DNA from: Auanema rhodensis
Taxonomy: Eukaryota > Nematoda > Chromadorea > Rhabditida > Rhabditidae
Length of the DNA: 64,000 nt
Reading direction: 5' to 3'
Assembly: GCA_964057225.1 (NCBI GenBank)
Contig: OZ059900.1
Span: 14,213,638-14,277,637 of the forward strand
Of this stretch, positions 1-13,687 are shown in pieces (within the stretch, counting starts at the first letter, position 1; each line of letters starts with the position of its first letter). A program made the position numbers and the translations under genes. A model generated the notes under the pieces. It did no database searches and was not told the origin of the DNA. It saw nothing but the letters and a program-made list of their open reading frames with translations.

Positions 1-93
1 AATTTTAAAACACTTCATCAATAATAAATTTATGCAAGGCAATAAGAATTTGTACTCACAAAACTCAAAACAGATACTGAATATGAGAATAAG
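1..93. other. Left flank of the GIT array
   Basis: This AT-rich stretch does not match the corresponding part of the 3495-bp unit (compare the bases before 3589). It is therefore the sequence outside the array, or a different unit. No gene, RNA or mobile element is recognisable in 93 bp. Confidence 0.6.
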
Positions 94-108
94 ATTTTGA
101 ACAGAATA

Positions 109-114
109 TTTATT
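109..114 (-). terminator. Polyadenylation signal AATAAA, GIT copy 1
   Basis: The plus strand reads tttatt, i.e. AATAAA on the gene strand, about 170 nt past the stop codon. The same hexamer recurs at 3604-3609 and every 3495 bp. It is the only canonical hexamer I noticed in the short 3' flank. Confidence 0.5.
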
Positions 115-284
115 ATCCTGAACAACATTTAATTGACAAAGTTTCGAAAGATTGGAATAAAAATTCTTAGCTGAACTATATTCATTGATTCTATAACAAA
201 TACGATATGTTCACCAGAGTACAGTTTGAAAAACGCGATAACTTATCATATAACATATATTATATTAATTCCCAAAACGAGATA

Positions 285-3202
285 TCAACTTGTGAAAAGA
301 ACGAGTAACGTTTTGGTTGCTTGTGCAAGTTGAAAAGCTGCATTACAAGTGTCAGTGCTGTTAAGATTGGGAGAGTTGCATTTGCAACACAATTTCTGGA
401 ATAGAAAGCGTATGAAGAAGTGGAAATTTCTTATAGTAACCGCTAAACAGTCCCACATATTCTCAACAGCTTGGGCAACATGAGTTATCTTGATTTCAGG
501 TGGTATATAGTTGATAATTTCCAAAACATGCTCTCCTATCTAAAACGTAGAACTTCAACTTCAGTAGTGCACTTTCTCTTTTACAATTTCGGCATGAGTA
601 GTTGCAGACGCAGGCTGCAAACCTACCTGCGAATCTTGAACTAATCGTCTAATTTGCACAGTTAACTGCTCCGTCGCACGTATAAGATTTTCAGGGAAAA
701 CTGAAATTTGATGTATGTATATCAGACAATCAGAAATAAATATTAACTCGAATTATCTTTGGGTACGGATGATTCCATTCGATAGTGGCTCATACCTTTT
801 TTTTCTCTGAAAAGTCTTTCATCCTTGCAAAAATCTCTATTCATTAAACAACCTTGTGATTGATGTATGCTGATTGTCCGAATTTGGCATCAAATCAGTG
901 CAAGACGTTTTATCCTTTTCACCTAACTTACTGAACCGCACTAAAAAATAACTTTTCTTTTAACTGTTTTGAGTTGTCGAATAAACCTGAGACATCTGGT
1001 GACTTGTTAATCACTGGCAAACCCTTCTTTGGAAAAACTGTATGCACTTGAATGAATGTGATTTGTATTTAAGTACCATACCATCACTATTGCTATTTGC
1101 TTTCACATTCTGTTGATTGTTCTTCGAAACACCAATGTTCGATGTTTCGTACGTGGACTGATTCTTCAAAATACATCAAAAATTAAACTTCTCTTACGAA
1201 ACAATTCTGAATAACCTGCAATCTGATTTCTGCTAAAGTTGCAGCAATGGCTTTTTTATTGTCCATCATTTCTCTAAGTAAATTGAATGTATAGAAACTT
1301 GAATGAAGTCAAACCGTTTCAAGTTATCATATGCAGAAGATAACAACTGTAGACGATCAACTAGAATTTCGATATTTTGAGCACAGCGTACATGTCCAAT
1401 ATTGATCGGACATTTATTTGTTTCAAGCTCTGTATTTCCTTCCCTGAACTCATTTATATCTACCTTAAGCTTCAATGCCTTGATGCTGCGGTCAACTTCT
1501 GGTACGATATCGTATTCAACATCATCATCACTGCACAGTGGTTATTACATATTTTCAATTACAAATCATGAATAAACTTACTTATACAAGTGGGCACTTG
1601 TACACATCTCACTTGAAGAAACTTTGAAAACACTAGAAACTGTAGATGCAGTTATTATTCGGTTTTGACATTCCTAGAAATGCATTTAAGATAATCTCAT
1701 AAAATTTGTCCAAACTGTGAGTATGTTGAGAACAAAAAACGAAAATTGTTGGCCATCCAGCTTGGCAATCTTTTGCCGGCACTGATTTCGTAGTGCTGAA
1801 TAAAACGGTATGAGCTGTAAGTTATTTATAAATATATATATAAACTAGATGCAATTAAACCGGCAAAAATGGTACTGAGTATGCATCTTTCACAATGTTA
1901 CGTTCGGTTCTAGATCTTATCCAATCTTGTAAAACTTGCCTTCTATCAATCTTCAAGAGAATATTATAGAATTCTAATTTTCAACTTTACTTCATCGTAA
2001 ACATCTTGAACTATTTTCAATAACTGTTCGTCAGTACAGTCATTTATTTTGCTTCTTAAATCGGCTAATGTCTGTGATTGCTGATACGTGTTAATCATTT
2101 CAGGAATAAGATATGATTGAACCTTGAACAAAAGCAATGCTTCAGTATTCAAAAGATTTGCAAAAACTCACATCATGTCTTGGTTTCCGGCCTATGAGAA
2201 ATAAGGATAACTGATCAGTCAAATAGTGTGATAGTTCATCCAATCTCACAATGGCTATTTTCTTAAACGAAATGTATATTAAAACAAGCCATGATAAAGA
2301 CATTAACATTATTTCTGAGAGCAGCTAGATCTCGAGGAGTTTGATTGTCTTTGTTCAATGCTAAAGGATCGGCGCCATATAGAAACAATAACTCTATCTG
2401 AATCAATCGTTGTTATGCTTTACATAGAAAAGATGAGTTTGTTTTACTTGAAGGTTTTGTCCTTCCCGCGCAGCAATATGTAAACAACTATTTTCTGTCT
2501 CGGCTTCACATGAAAAAGGATCCGCTCCAAGCGCAAGCAATCTAACAATGAATTATAAATGTAGGAGCAATGTGCCTGCTTGCTAAACCGTAATGTAGTT
2601 TCCACATGACCAGTTCGCACACATGCTAATAATTGCTTATTTATATCATCCGCTTCTTCATCAATATTTTTTTTAGTAAAAGCTTCTTCTAGGTACTTTG
2701 AGAAAATAAAATCTTCTTTTATGGGTACGGTAGGATCACTGTAATTTATTTCATTTACTTTCAAGGCATAATTATTCACGTTGGTATGGGTTTTCTTCCA
2801 AATTTAGAGTTAGTTGAATTTGGAATTATACTTTCCCAAATACGATTAGAGCCGTTTCTGGAAAAAAATTTAAAATTTCATTAGGACAAAACTGTTGAAA
2901 ATTCGAGTTAATTCACCGATATAGATATTGCATAAGTTCTAACTGGCTACCGTCCCAATGGCCATATTTCAGCGAACGAATTATGGAAATATGTCGACCT
3001 GAAACTTTCAGTTCACAAATATATTCTAAAGCAATAACTGAACCTAAATTTAAATGAATTGAGCAGCAGTCGTCACAAAGCATAACTCCTCTATTGAGTG
3101 ATGCCCAATGACACTCGACTGAAGAACAATCACAGCAAATATAGCCTGTACCACCTGGATAATAGTATAGTGATGAAATTAACAAAAACACTTACAATCC
3201 AT
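285..3202 (-). CDS. Git: GIT-family ArfGAP protein, copy 1 (spliced)
   Basis: This is a complete gene. All exons described for copy 2 are present at coordinates 3495 lower: start codon 3200-3202, stop 285-287. The cysteine-rich ArfGAP exons, ankyrin exons and Spa2-homology exons translate as in the other copies. Differences from most copies are an intronic change at 404 and a synonymous GCC for GCA codon near 587. It is the outermost copy on the left and keeps its full 3' flank, including the AATAAA at 109-114. Confidence 0.85.
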
Positions 3203-3779
3203 CTGTAATTCTTTGGAGTTAAAAGTAATTTTTTGTAGAACAATAATGAATACGTATTTTGTTTTTTAAATAAATCAACGTCAACTCAATTATAGTTTAT
3301 ATCTGTTTTGAAAAACTTCAAACTATGCACAATATTTACGTCAATAAGTATTGCAAGGTGTAATTCACGATTCTATTATTAAAACATAAAAGAAGTTTCA
3401 TATTAAGAATTACGAGACGCTATGAGTAAGTTCGTTTAGATTAAGGTTTCAGCAGTGTAATGTGAATCACGGAATTTAATCTTATTCAATTTTCATAATC
3501 GATCAAAAACCTATTATATGCTCCCTGAGATCATGAGCAGTGTTCATAATCGGATAGTTTGTTTTGTTGAGGCTAAGCCTGGCCTGAAATTTTGAACAGA
3601 ATATTTATTATCCTGAACAACATTTAATTGACAAAGTTTCGAAAGATTGGAATAAAAATTCTTAGCTGAACTATATTCATTGATTCTATAACAAATACGA
3701 TATGTTCACCAGAGTACAGTTTGAAAAACGCGATAACTTATCATATAACATATATTATATTAATTCCCAAAACAAGATA
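3203..3779. promoter_or_regulatory. Inter-gene spacer of the GIT unit (promoter of copy 1, 3' flank of copy 2)
   Basis: Only 577 bp separate the start codon of one copy from the stop of the next. The stretch must hold the promoter and 5' leader of copy 1 and the 3' UTR of copy 2, with AATAAA at 3604-3609. Directly before the ATG the gene strand reads ...aattacag|ATG, a 3' splice-site-like sequence abutting the start codon, consistent with spliced-leader trans-splicing or a 5'-UTR intron. I see no ORF or RNA gene here. Equivalent spacers are 6698-7274, 10193-10769, 13688-14264, 17183-17759 and 20678-21254. Confidence 0.6.
3604..3609 (-). terminator. Polyadenylation signal AATAAA, GIT copy 2
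   Basis: AATAAA lies on the gene strand 171 nt beyond the TGA at 3780-3782. Copies 3-7 have it at 7099, 10594, 14089, 17584 and 21079 (first base of each). Confidence 0.5.
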
Positions 3780-6697
3780 TCAACTTGTGAAAAGAACGAG
3801 TAACGTTTTGGTTGCTTGTGCAAGTTGAAAAGCTGCATTACAAGTGTCAGTGCTGTTAAGATTGGGAGAGTTGCATTTGCAACACAATTTCTGGAATAGA
3901 AAGCTTATGAAGAAGTGGAAATTTCTTATAGTAACCGCTAAACAGTCCCACATATTCTCAACAGCTTGGGCAACATGAGTTATCTTGATTTCAGGTGGTA
4001 TATAGTTGATAATTTCCAAAACATGCTCTCCTATCTAAAACGTAGAACTTCAACTTCAGTAGTGCACTTTCTCTTTTACAATTTCTGCATGAGTAGTTGC
4101 AGACGCAGGCTGCAAACCTATCTGCGAATCTTGAACTAATCGTCTAATTTGCACAGTTAACTGCTCCGTCGCACGTATAAGATTTTCAGGGAAAACTGAA
4201 ATTTGATGTATGTATATCAGACAATCACAAATAAATATTAACTCGAATTATCTTTGGGTACGGATGATTCCATTCGATAGTGGCTCATACCTTTTTTTTC
4301 TCTGAAAAGTCTTTCATCCTTGCAAAAATCTCTATTCATTAAACAACCTTGTGATTGATGTATGCTGATTGTCCGAATTTGGCACCAAATCAGTGAAAGA
4401 CGTTTTATCCTTTTCACCTAACTTACTGAACCGCACTAAAAAATAACTTTTCTTTTAACTGTTTTGAGTTGTCGAATAAACCTGAGACATCTGGTGACTT
4501 GTTAATCACTGGCAAACCCTTCTTTGGAAAAACTGTATGCACTTGAATGAATGTGATTTGTATTTAAGTACCATACCATCACTATTGCTATTTGATTTCA
4601 CATTCTGTTGATTGTTCTTCGAAACACCAATGTTCGATGTTTCGTACGTGGACTGATTCTTCAAAATATATCAAAAATTAAACTTCTCTTACGAAACAAT
4701 TCTGAATAACCTGCAATCTGATTTCTGCTAAAGTTGCAGCAATGGCTTTTTTATTGTCCATCATTTCTCTAAGTAAATTGAATGTATAGAAACTTGAATG
4801 AAGTCAAACCGTTTCAAGTTATCATATGCAGAAGATAACAACTGTAGACGATCAACTAGAATTTCGATATTTTGAGCACAGCGTACATGTCCAATATTGA
4901 TCGGACATTTATTTGTTTCAAGCTCTGTATTTCCTTCCCTGAACTCATTTATATCTACCTTAAGCTTCAATGCCTTGATGCTGCGGTCAACTTCTGGTAC
5001 GATATCGTATTCAACATCATCATCACTGCACAGTGGTTATTACATATTTTCAATTACAAATCATGAATAAACTTACTTATACAAGTGGGCACTTGTACAC
5101 ATCTCACTTGAAGAAACTTTGAAAACACTAGAAACTGTAGATGCAGTTATTATTCGGTTTTGACATTCCTAGAAATGCATTTAAGATAATCTCATAAAAT
5201 TTGTCCAAACTGTGAGTATGTTGAGAACAAAAAACGAAAATTGTTGGCCATCCAGCTTGGCAATCTTTTGCCGGCACTGATTTCGTAGTGCTGAATAAAA
5301 CGGTATGAGCTGTAAGTTATTTATAAATATATATATAAACTAGATGCAATTAAACCGGCAAAAATGGTACTGAGTATGCATCTTTCACAATGTTACGTTC
5401 GGTTCTAGATCTTATCCAATCTTGTAAAACTTGCCTTCTATCAATCTTCAAGAGAATATTATAGAATTCTAATTTTCAACTTTACTTCATCGTAAACATC
5501 TTGAACTATTTTCAATAACTGTTCGTCAGTACAGTCATTTATTTTGCTTCTTAAATCGGCTAATGTCTGTGATTGCTGATACGTGTTAATCATTTCAGGA
5601 ATAAGATATGATTGAACCTTGAACAAAAGCAATGCTTCAGTATTCAAAAGATTTGCAAAAACTCACATCATGTCTTGGTTTCCGGCCTATGAGAAATAAG
5701 GATAACTGATCAGTCAAATAGTGTGATAGTTCATCCAATCTCACAATGGCTATTTTCTTAAACGAAATGTATATTAAAACAAGCCATGATAAAGACATTA
5801 ACATTATTTCTGAGAGCAGCTAGATCTCGAGGAGTTTGATTGTCTTTGTTCAATGCTAAAGGATCGGCGCCATATAGAAACAATAACTCTATCTGAATCA
5901 ATCGTTGTTATGCTTTACATAGAAAAGATGAGTTTGTTTTACTTGAAGGTTTTGTCCTTCCCGCGCAGCAATATGTAAACAACTATTTTCTGTCTCGGCT
6001 TCACATGAAAAAGGATCCGCTCCAAGCGCAAGCAATCTAACAATGAATTATAAATGTAGGAGCAATGTGCCTGCTTGCTAAACCGTAATGTAGTTTCCAC
6101 ATGACCAGTTCGCACACATGCTAATAATTGCTTATTTATATCATCCGCTTCTTCATCAATATTTTTTTTAGTAAAAGCTTCTTCTAGGTACTTTGAGAAA
6201 ATAAAATCTTCTTTTATGGGTACGGTAGGATCACTGTAACTTATTTCATTTACTTTCAAGGCATAATTATTCACGTTGGTATGGGTTTTCTTCCAAATTT
6301 AGAGTTAGTTGAATTCGGAATTATACTTTCCCAAATACGATTAGAGCCGTTTCTGGAAAAAAATTTAAAATTTCATTAGGACAAAACTGTTGAAAATTCG
6401 AGTTAATTCACCGATATAGATATTGCATAAGTTCTAACTGGCTACCGTCCCAATGGCCATATTTCAGCGAACGAATTATGGAAATATGTCGACCTGAAAC
6501 TTTCAGTTCACAAATATATTCTAAAGCAATAACTGAACCTAAATTTAAATGAATTGAGCAGCAGTCGTCACAAAGCATAACTCCTCTATTGAGTGATGCC
6601 CAATGACACTCGACTGAAGAACAATCACAGCAAATATAGCCTGTACCACCTGGATAATAGTATAGTGATGAAATTAACAAAAACACTTACAATCCAT
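3780..6697 (-). CDS. Git: GIT-family ArfGAP protein, copy 2 (spliced; reference exon model)
   Basis: GIT proteins are Arf GTPase-activating scaffolds that bind PIX and paxillin at adhesions and synapses. My exons, 5' to 3', are 6691-6697, 6539-6649, 6412-6493, 6275-6352, 6084-6233, 5943-6036, 5803-5892, 5667-5756, 5486-5617, 5356-5445, 5211-5309, 5077-5168, 4907-5025, 4810-4855, 4711-4768, 4577-4658, 4482-4532, 4348-4435, 4291-4301, 4080-4195, 3936-4034, 3780-3890. Introns are GT-AG, 40-59 bp except 4196-4290. They give an open frame of 631 codons plus stop. In order it shows an ArfGAP zinc finger (CxxC...CDDC, WASLNRGV, GRHISI), ankyrin repeats (LLALGADPF, LHIAAREGQ, LYGADPLALN), GRKPRHD, Spa2-homology repeat 1 (VYDE), repeat 2 (RNQCRQKIAKL), an acidic stretch, a coiled coil, and the C-terminal four-helix-type domain ending AFQLAQATKTL. 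The 11-nt exon 4291-4301 and the in-frame intron 4856-4906 are the least certain parts. Compared with the other copies it carries clustered missense changes (4121, 4385, 4396, 4595). Confidence 0.87.
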
Positions 6698-7274
6698 CTG
6701 TAATTCTTTGGAGTTAAAAGTAATTTTTTGTAGAACAATAATGAATACGTATTTTGTTTTTTAAATAAATCAACGTCAACTCAATTATAGTTTATATCTG
6801 TTTTGAAAAACTTCAAACTATGCACAATATTTACGTCAATAAGTATTGCAAGGTGTAATTCACGATTCTATTATTAAAACATAAAAGAAGTTTCATATTA
6901 AGAATTACGAGACGCTATGAGTAAGTTCGTTTAGATTAAGGTTTCAGCAGTGTAATGTGAATCACGGAATTTAATCTTATTCAATTTTCATAATCGATCA
7001 AAAACCTATTATATGCTCCCTGAGATCATGAGCAGTGTTCATAATCGGATAGTTTGTTTTGTTGAGGCTAAGCCTGGCCTGAAATTTTGAACAGAATATT
7101 TATTATCCTGAACAACATTTAATTGACAAAGTTTCGAAAGATTGGAATAAAAATTCTTAGCTGAACTATATTCATTGATTCTATAACAAATACGATATGT
7201 TCACCAGAGTACAGTTTGAAAAACGCGATAACTTATCATATAACATATATTATATTAATTCCCAAAACAAGATA

Positions 7275-10192
7275 TCAACTTGTGAAAAGAACGAGTAACG
7301 TTTTGGTTGCTTGTGCAAGTTGAAAAGCTGCATTACAAGTGTCAGTGCTGTTAAGATTGGGAGAGTTGCATTTGCAACACAATTTCTGGAATAGAAAGCT
7401 TATGAAGAAGTGGAAATTTCTTATAGTAACCGCTAAACAGTCCCACATATTCTCAACAGCTTGGGCAACATGAGTTATCTTGATTTCAGGTGGTATATAG
7501 TTGATAATTTCCAAAACATGCTCTCCTATCTAAAACGTAGAACTTCAACTTCAGTAGTGCACTTTCTCTTTTACAATTTCTGCATGAGTAGTTGCAGACG
7601 CAGGCTGCAAACCTACCTGCGAATCTTGAACTAATCGTCTAATTTGCACAGTTAACTGCTCCGTCGCACGTATAAGATTTTCAGGGAAAACTGAAATTTG
7701 ATGTATGTATATCAGACAATCAGAAATAAATATTAACTCGAATTATCTTTGGGTACGGATGATTCCATTCGATAGTGGCTCATACCTTTTTTTTCTCTGA
7801 AAAGTCTTTCATCCTTGCAAAAATCTCTATTCATTAAACAACCTTGTGATTGATGTATGCTGATTGTCCGAATTTGGCATCAAATCAGTGCAAGACGTTT
7901 TATCCTTTTCACCTAACTTACTGAACCGCACTAAAAAATAACTTTTCTTTTAACTGTTTTGAGTTGTCGAATAAACCTGAGACATCTGGTGACTTGTTAA
8001 TCACTGGCAAACCCTTCTTTGGAAAAACTGTATGCACTTGAATGAATGTGATTTGTATTTAAGTACCATACCATCACTATTGCTATTTGCTTTCACATTC
8101 TGTTGATTGTTCTTCGAAACACCAATGTTCGATGTTTCGTACGTGGACTGATTCTTCAAAATACATCAAAAATTAAACTTCTCTTACGAAACAATTCTGA
8201 ATAACCTGCAATCTGATTTCTGCTAAAGTTGCAGCAATGGCTTTTTTATTGTCCATCATTTCTCTAAGTAAATTGAATGTATAGAAACTTGAATGAAGTC
8301 AAACCGTTTCAAGTTATCATATGCAGAAGATAACAACTGTAGACGATCAACTAGAATTTCGATATTTTGAGCACAGCGTACATGTCCAATATTGATCGGA
8401 CATTTATTTGTTTCAAGCTCTGTATTTCCTTCCCTGAACTCATTTATATCTACCTTAAGCTTCAATGCCTTGATGCTGCGGTCAACTTCTGGTACGATAT
8501 CGTATTCAACATCATCATCACTGCACAGTGGTTATTACATATTTTCAATTACAAATCATGAATAAACTTACTTATACAAGTGGGCACTTGTACACATCTC
8601 ACTTGAAGAAACTTTGAAAACACTAGAAACTGTAGATGCAGTTATTATTCGGTTTTGACATTCCTAGAAATGCATTTAAGATAATCTCATAAAATTTGTC
8701 CAAACTGTGAGTATGTTGAGAACAAAAAACGAAAATTGTTGGCCATCCAGCTTGGCAATCTTTTGCCGGCACTGATTTCGTAGTGCTGAATAAAACGGTA
8801 TGAGCTGTAAGTTATTTATAAATATATATATAAACTAGATGCAATTAAACCGGCAAAAATGGTACTGAGTATGCATCTTTCACAATGTTACGTTCGGTTC
8901 TAGATCTTATCCAATCTTGTAAAACTTGCCTTCTATCAATCTTCAAGAGAATATTATAGAATTCTAATTTTCAACTTTACTTCATCGTAAACATCTTGAA
9001 CTATTTTCAATAACTGTTCGTCAGTACAGTCATTTATTTTGCTTCTTAAATCGGCTAATGTCTGTGATTGCTGATACGTGTTAATCATTTCAGGAATAAG
9101 ATATGATTGAACCTTGAACAAAAGCAATGCTTCAGTATTCAAAAGATTTGCAAAAACTCACATCATGTCTTGGTTTCCGGCCTATGAGAAATAAGGATAA
9201 CTGATCAGTCAAATAGTGTGATAGTTCATCCAATCTCACAATGGCTATTTTCTTAAACGAAATGTATATTAAAACAAGCCATGATAAAGACATTAACATT
9301 ATTTCTGAGAGCAGCTAGATCTCGAGGAGTTTGATTGTCTTTGTTCAATGCTAAAGGATCGGCGCCATATAGAAACAATAACTCTATCTGAATCAATCGT
9401 TGTTATGCTTTACATAGAAAAGATGAGTTTGTTTTACTTGAAGGTTTTGTCCTTCCCGCGCAGCAATATGTAAACAACTATTTTCTGTCTCGGCTTCACA
9501 TGAAAAAGGATCCGCTCCAAGCGCAAGCAATCTAACAATGAATTATAAATGTAGGAGCAATGTGCCTGCTTGCTAAACCGTAATGTAGTTTCCACATGAC
9601 CAGTTCGCACACATGCTAATAATTGCTTATTTATATCATCCGCTTCTTCATCAATATTTTTTTTAGTAAAAGCTTCTTCTAGGTACTTTGAGAAAATAAA
9701 ATCTTCTTTTATGGGTACGGTAGGATCACTGTAACTTATTTCATTTACTTTCAAGGCATAATTATTCACGTTGGTATGGGTTTTCTTCCAAATTTAGAGT
9801 TAGTTGAATTCGGAATTATACTTTCCCAAATACGATTAGAGCCGTTTCTGGAAAAAAATTTAAAATTTCATTAGGACAAAACTGTTGAAAATTCGAGTTA
9901 ATTCACCGATATAGATATTGCATAAGTTCTAACTGGCTACCGTCCCAATGGCCATATTTCAGCGAACGAATTATGGAAATATGTCGACCTGAAACTTTCA
10001 GTTCACAAATATATTCTAAAGCAATAACTGAACCTAAATTTAAATGAATTGAGCAGCAGTCGTCACAAAGCATAACTCCTCTATTGAGTGATGCCCAATG
10101 ACACTCGACTGAAGAACAATCACAGCAAATATAGCCTGTACCACCTGGATAATAGTATAGTGATGAAATTAACAAAAACACTTACAATCCAT
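7275..10192 (-). CDS. Git: GIT-family ArfGAP protein, copy 3 (spliced)
   Basis: This is a complete copy; exon coordinates are those of copy 2 plus 3495. It lacks the missense cluster of copy 2 and shares with copy 2 the gaattc variant in exon 4 (near 9808; AAT for AAA is not involved, the codon change is silent TTC/TTT-type on the other strand). Splice sites and reading frame look intact. Confidence 0.85.
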
Positions 10193-10769
10193 CTGTAATT
10201 CTTTGGAGTTAAAAGTAATTTTTTGTAGAACAATAATGAATACGTATTTTGTTTTTTAAATAAATCAACGTCAACTCAATTATAGTTTATATCTGTTTTG
10301 AAAAACTTCAAACTATGCACAATATTTACGTCAATAAGTATTGCAAGGTGTAATTCACGATTCTATTATTAAAACATAAAAGAAGTTTCATATTAAGAAT
10401 TACGAGACGCTATGAGTAAGTTCGTTTAGATTAAGGTTTCAGCAGTGTAATGTGAATCACGGAATTTAATCTTATTCAATTTTCATAATCGATCAAAAAC
10501 CTATTATATGCTCCCTGAGATCATGAGCAGTGTTCATAATCGGATAGTTTGTTTTGTTGAGGCTAAGCCTGGCCTGAAATTTTGAACAGAATATTTATTA
10601 TCCTGAACAACATTTAATTGACAAAGTTTCGAAAGATTGGAATAAAAATTCTTAGCTGAACTATATTCATTGATTCTATAACAAATACGATATGTTCACC
10701 AGAGTACAGTTTGAAAAACGCGATAACTTATCATATAACATATATTATATTAATTCCCAAAACAAGATA

Positions 10770-13687
10770 TCAACTTGTGAAAAGAACGAGTAACGTTTTG
10801 GTTGCTTGTGCAAGTTGAAAAGCTGCATTACAAGTGTCAGTGCTGTTAAGATTGGGAGAGTTGCATTTGCAACACAATTTCTGGAATAGAAAGCTTATGA
10901 AGAAGTGGAAATTTCTTATAGTAACCGCTAAACAGTCCCACATATTCTCAACAGCTTGGGCAACATGAGTTATCTTGATTTCAGGTGGTATATAGTTGAT
11001 AATTTCCAAAACATGCTCTCCTATCTAAAACGTAGAACTTCAACTTCAGTAGTGCACTTTCTCTTTTACAATTTCTGCATGAGTAGTTGCAGACGCAGGC
11101 TGCAAACCTACCTGCGAATCTTGAACTAATCGTCTAATTTGCACAGTTAACTGCTCCGTCGCACGTATAAGATTTTCAGGGAAAACTGAAATTTGATGTA
11201 TGTATATCAGACAATCAGAAATAAATATTAACTCGAATTATCTTTGGGTACGGATGATTCCATTCGATAGTGGCTCATACCTTTTTTTTCTCTGAAAAGT
11301 CTTTCATCCTTGCAAAAATCTCTATTCATTAAACAACCTTGTGATTGATGTATGCTGATTGTCCGAATTTGGCATCAAATCAGTGCAAGACGTTTTATCC
11401 TTTTCACCTAACTTACTGAACCGCACTAAAAAATAACTTTTCTTTTAACTGTTTTGAGTTGTCGAATAAACCTGAGACATCTGGTGACTTGTTAATCACT
11501 GGCAAACCCTTCTTTGGAAAAACTGTATGCACTTGAATGAATGTGATTTGTATTTAAGTACCATACCATCACTATTGCTATTTGCTTTCACATTCTGTTG
11601 ATTGTTCTTCGAAACACCAATGTTCGATGTTTCGTACGTGGACTGATTCTTCAAAATACATCAAAAATTAAACTTCTCTTACGAAACAATTCTGAATAAC
11701 CTGCAATCTGATTTCTGCTAAAGTTGCAGCAATGGCTTTTTTATTGTCCATCATTTCTCTAAGTAAATTGAATGTATAGAAACTTGAATGAAGTCAAACC
11801 GTTTCAAGTTATCATATGCAGAAGATAACAACTGTAGACGATCAACTAGAATTTCGATATTTTGAGCACAGCGTACATGTCCAATATTGATCGGACATTT
11901 ATTTGTTTCAAGCTCTGTATTTCCTTCCCTGAACTCATTTATATCTACCTTAAGCTTCAATGCCTTGATGCTGCGGTCAACTTCTGGTACGATATCGTAT
12001 TCAACATCATCATCACTGCACAGTGGTTATTACATATTTTCAATTACAAATCATGAATAAACTTACTTATACAAGTGGGCACTTGTACACATCTCACTTG
12101 AAGAAACTTTGAAAACACTAGAAACTGTAGATGCAGTTATTATTCGGTTTTGACATTCCTAGAAATGCATTTAAGATAATCTCATAAAATTTGTCCAAAC
12201 TGTGAGTATGTTGAGAACAAAAAACGAAAATTGTTGGCCATCCAGCTTGGCAATCTTTTGCCGGCACTGATTTCGTAGTGCTGAATAAAACGGTATGAGC
12301 TGTAAGTTATTTATAAATATATATATAAACTAGATGCAATTAAACCGGCAAAAATGGTACTGAGTATGCATCTTTCACAATGTTACGTTCGGTTCTAGAT
12401 CTTATCCAATCTTGTAAAACTTGCCTTCTATCAATCTTCAAGAGAATATTATAGAATTCTAATTTTCAACTTTACTTCATCGTAAACATCTTGAACTATT
12501 TTCAATAACTGTTCGTCAGTACAGTCATTTATTTTGCTTCTTAAATCGGCTAATGTCTGTGATTGCTGATACGTGTTAATCATTTCAGGAATAAGATATG
12601 ATTGAACCTTGAACAAAAGCAATGCTTCAGTATTCAAAAGATTTGCAAAAACTCACATCATGTCTTGGTTTCCGGCCTATGAGAAATAAGGATAACTGAT
12701 CAGTCAAATAGTGTGATAGTTCATCCAATCTCACAATGGCTATTTTCTTAAACGAAATGTATATTAAAACAAGCCATGATAAAGACATTAACATTATTTC
12801 TGAGAGCAGCTAGATCTCGAGGAGTTTGATTGTCTTTGTTCAATGCTAAAGGATCGGCGCCATATAGAAACAATAACTCTATCTGAATCAATCGTTGTTA
12901 TGCTTTACATAGAAAAGATGAGTTTGTTTTACTTGAAGGTTTTGTCCTTCCCGCGCAGCAATATGTAAACAACTATTTTCTGTCTCGGCTTCACATGAAA
13001 AAGGATCCGCTCCAAGCGCAAGCAATCTAACAATGAATTATAAATGTAGGAGCAATGTGCCTGCTTGCTAAACCGTAATGTAGTTTCCACATGACCAGTT
13101 CGCACACATGCTAATAATTGCTTATTTATATCATCCGCTTCTTCATCAATATTTTTTTTAGTAAAAGCTTCTTCTAGGTACTTTGAGAAAATAAAATCTT
13201 CTTTTATGGGTACGGTAGGATCACTGTAATTTATTTCATTTACTTTCAAGGCATAATTATTCACGTTGGTATGGGTTTTCTTCCAAATTTAGAGTTAGTT
13301 GAATTTGGAATTATACTTTCCCAAATACGATTAGAGCCGTTTCTGGAAAAAAATTTAAAATTTCATTAGGACAAAACTGTTGAAAATTCGAGTTAATTCA
13401 CCGATATAGATATTGCATAAGTTCTAACTGGCTACCGTCCCAATGGCCATATTTCAGCGAACGAATTATGGAAATATGTCGACCTGAAACTTTCAGTTCA
13501 CAAATATATTCTAAAGCAATAACTGAACCTAAATTTAAATGAATTGAGCAGCAGTCGTCACAAAGCATAACTCCTCTATTGAGTGATGCCCAATGACACT
13601 CGACTGAAGAACAATCACAGCAAATATAGCCTGTACCACCTGGATAATAGTATAGTGATGAAATTAACAAAAACACTTACAATCCAT
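10770..13687 (-). CDS. Git: GIT-family ArfGAP protein, copy 4 (spliced)
   Basis: This is a complete copy at copy-2 coordinates plus 6990. It shares with copy 1 the ctgtaattt variant near 13226-13234, which lies inside the short intron 4 and leaves its acceptor (ttacag) intact. No disabling change was seen. Confidence 0.85.

Noticed and set aside
1377..1571. 64-codon plus-strand frame repeated in every GIT unit
   Set aside because: It is antisense to the GIT coiled-coil exons and repeats only because the unit repeats.
6234..6274. Frameshift in GIT exon 4/5 (apparent TGA after the GRKPIP motif)
   Set aside because: A 41-bp GT-AG intron restores the frame and the protein family pattern, and intron sizes elsewhere in the gene are similar.
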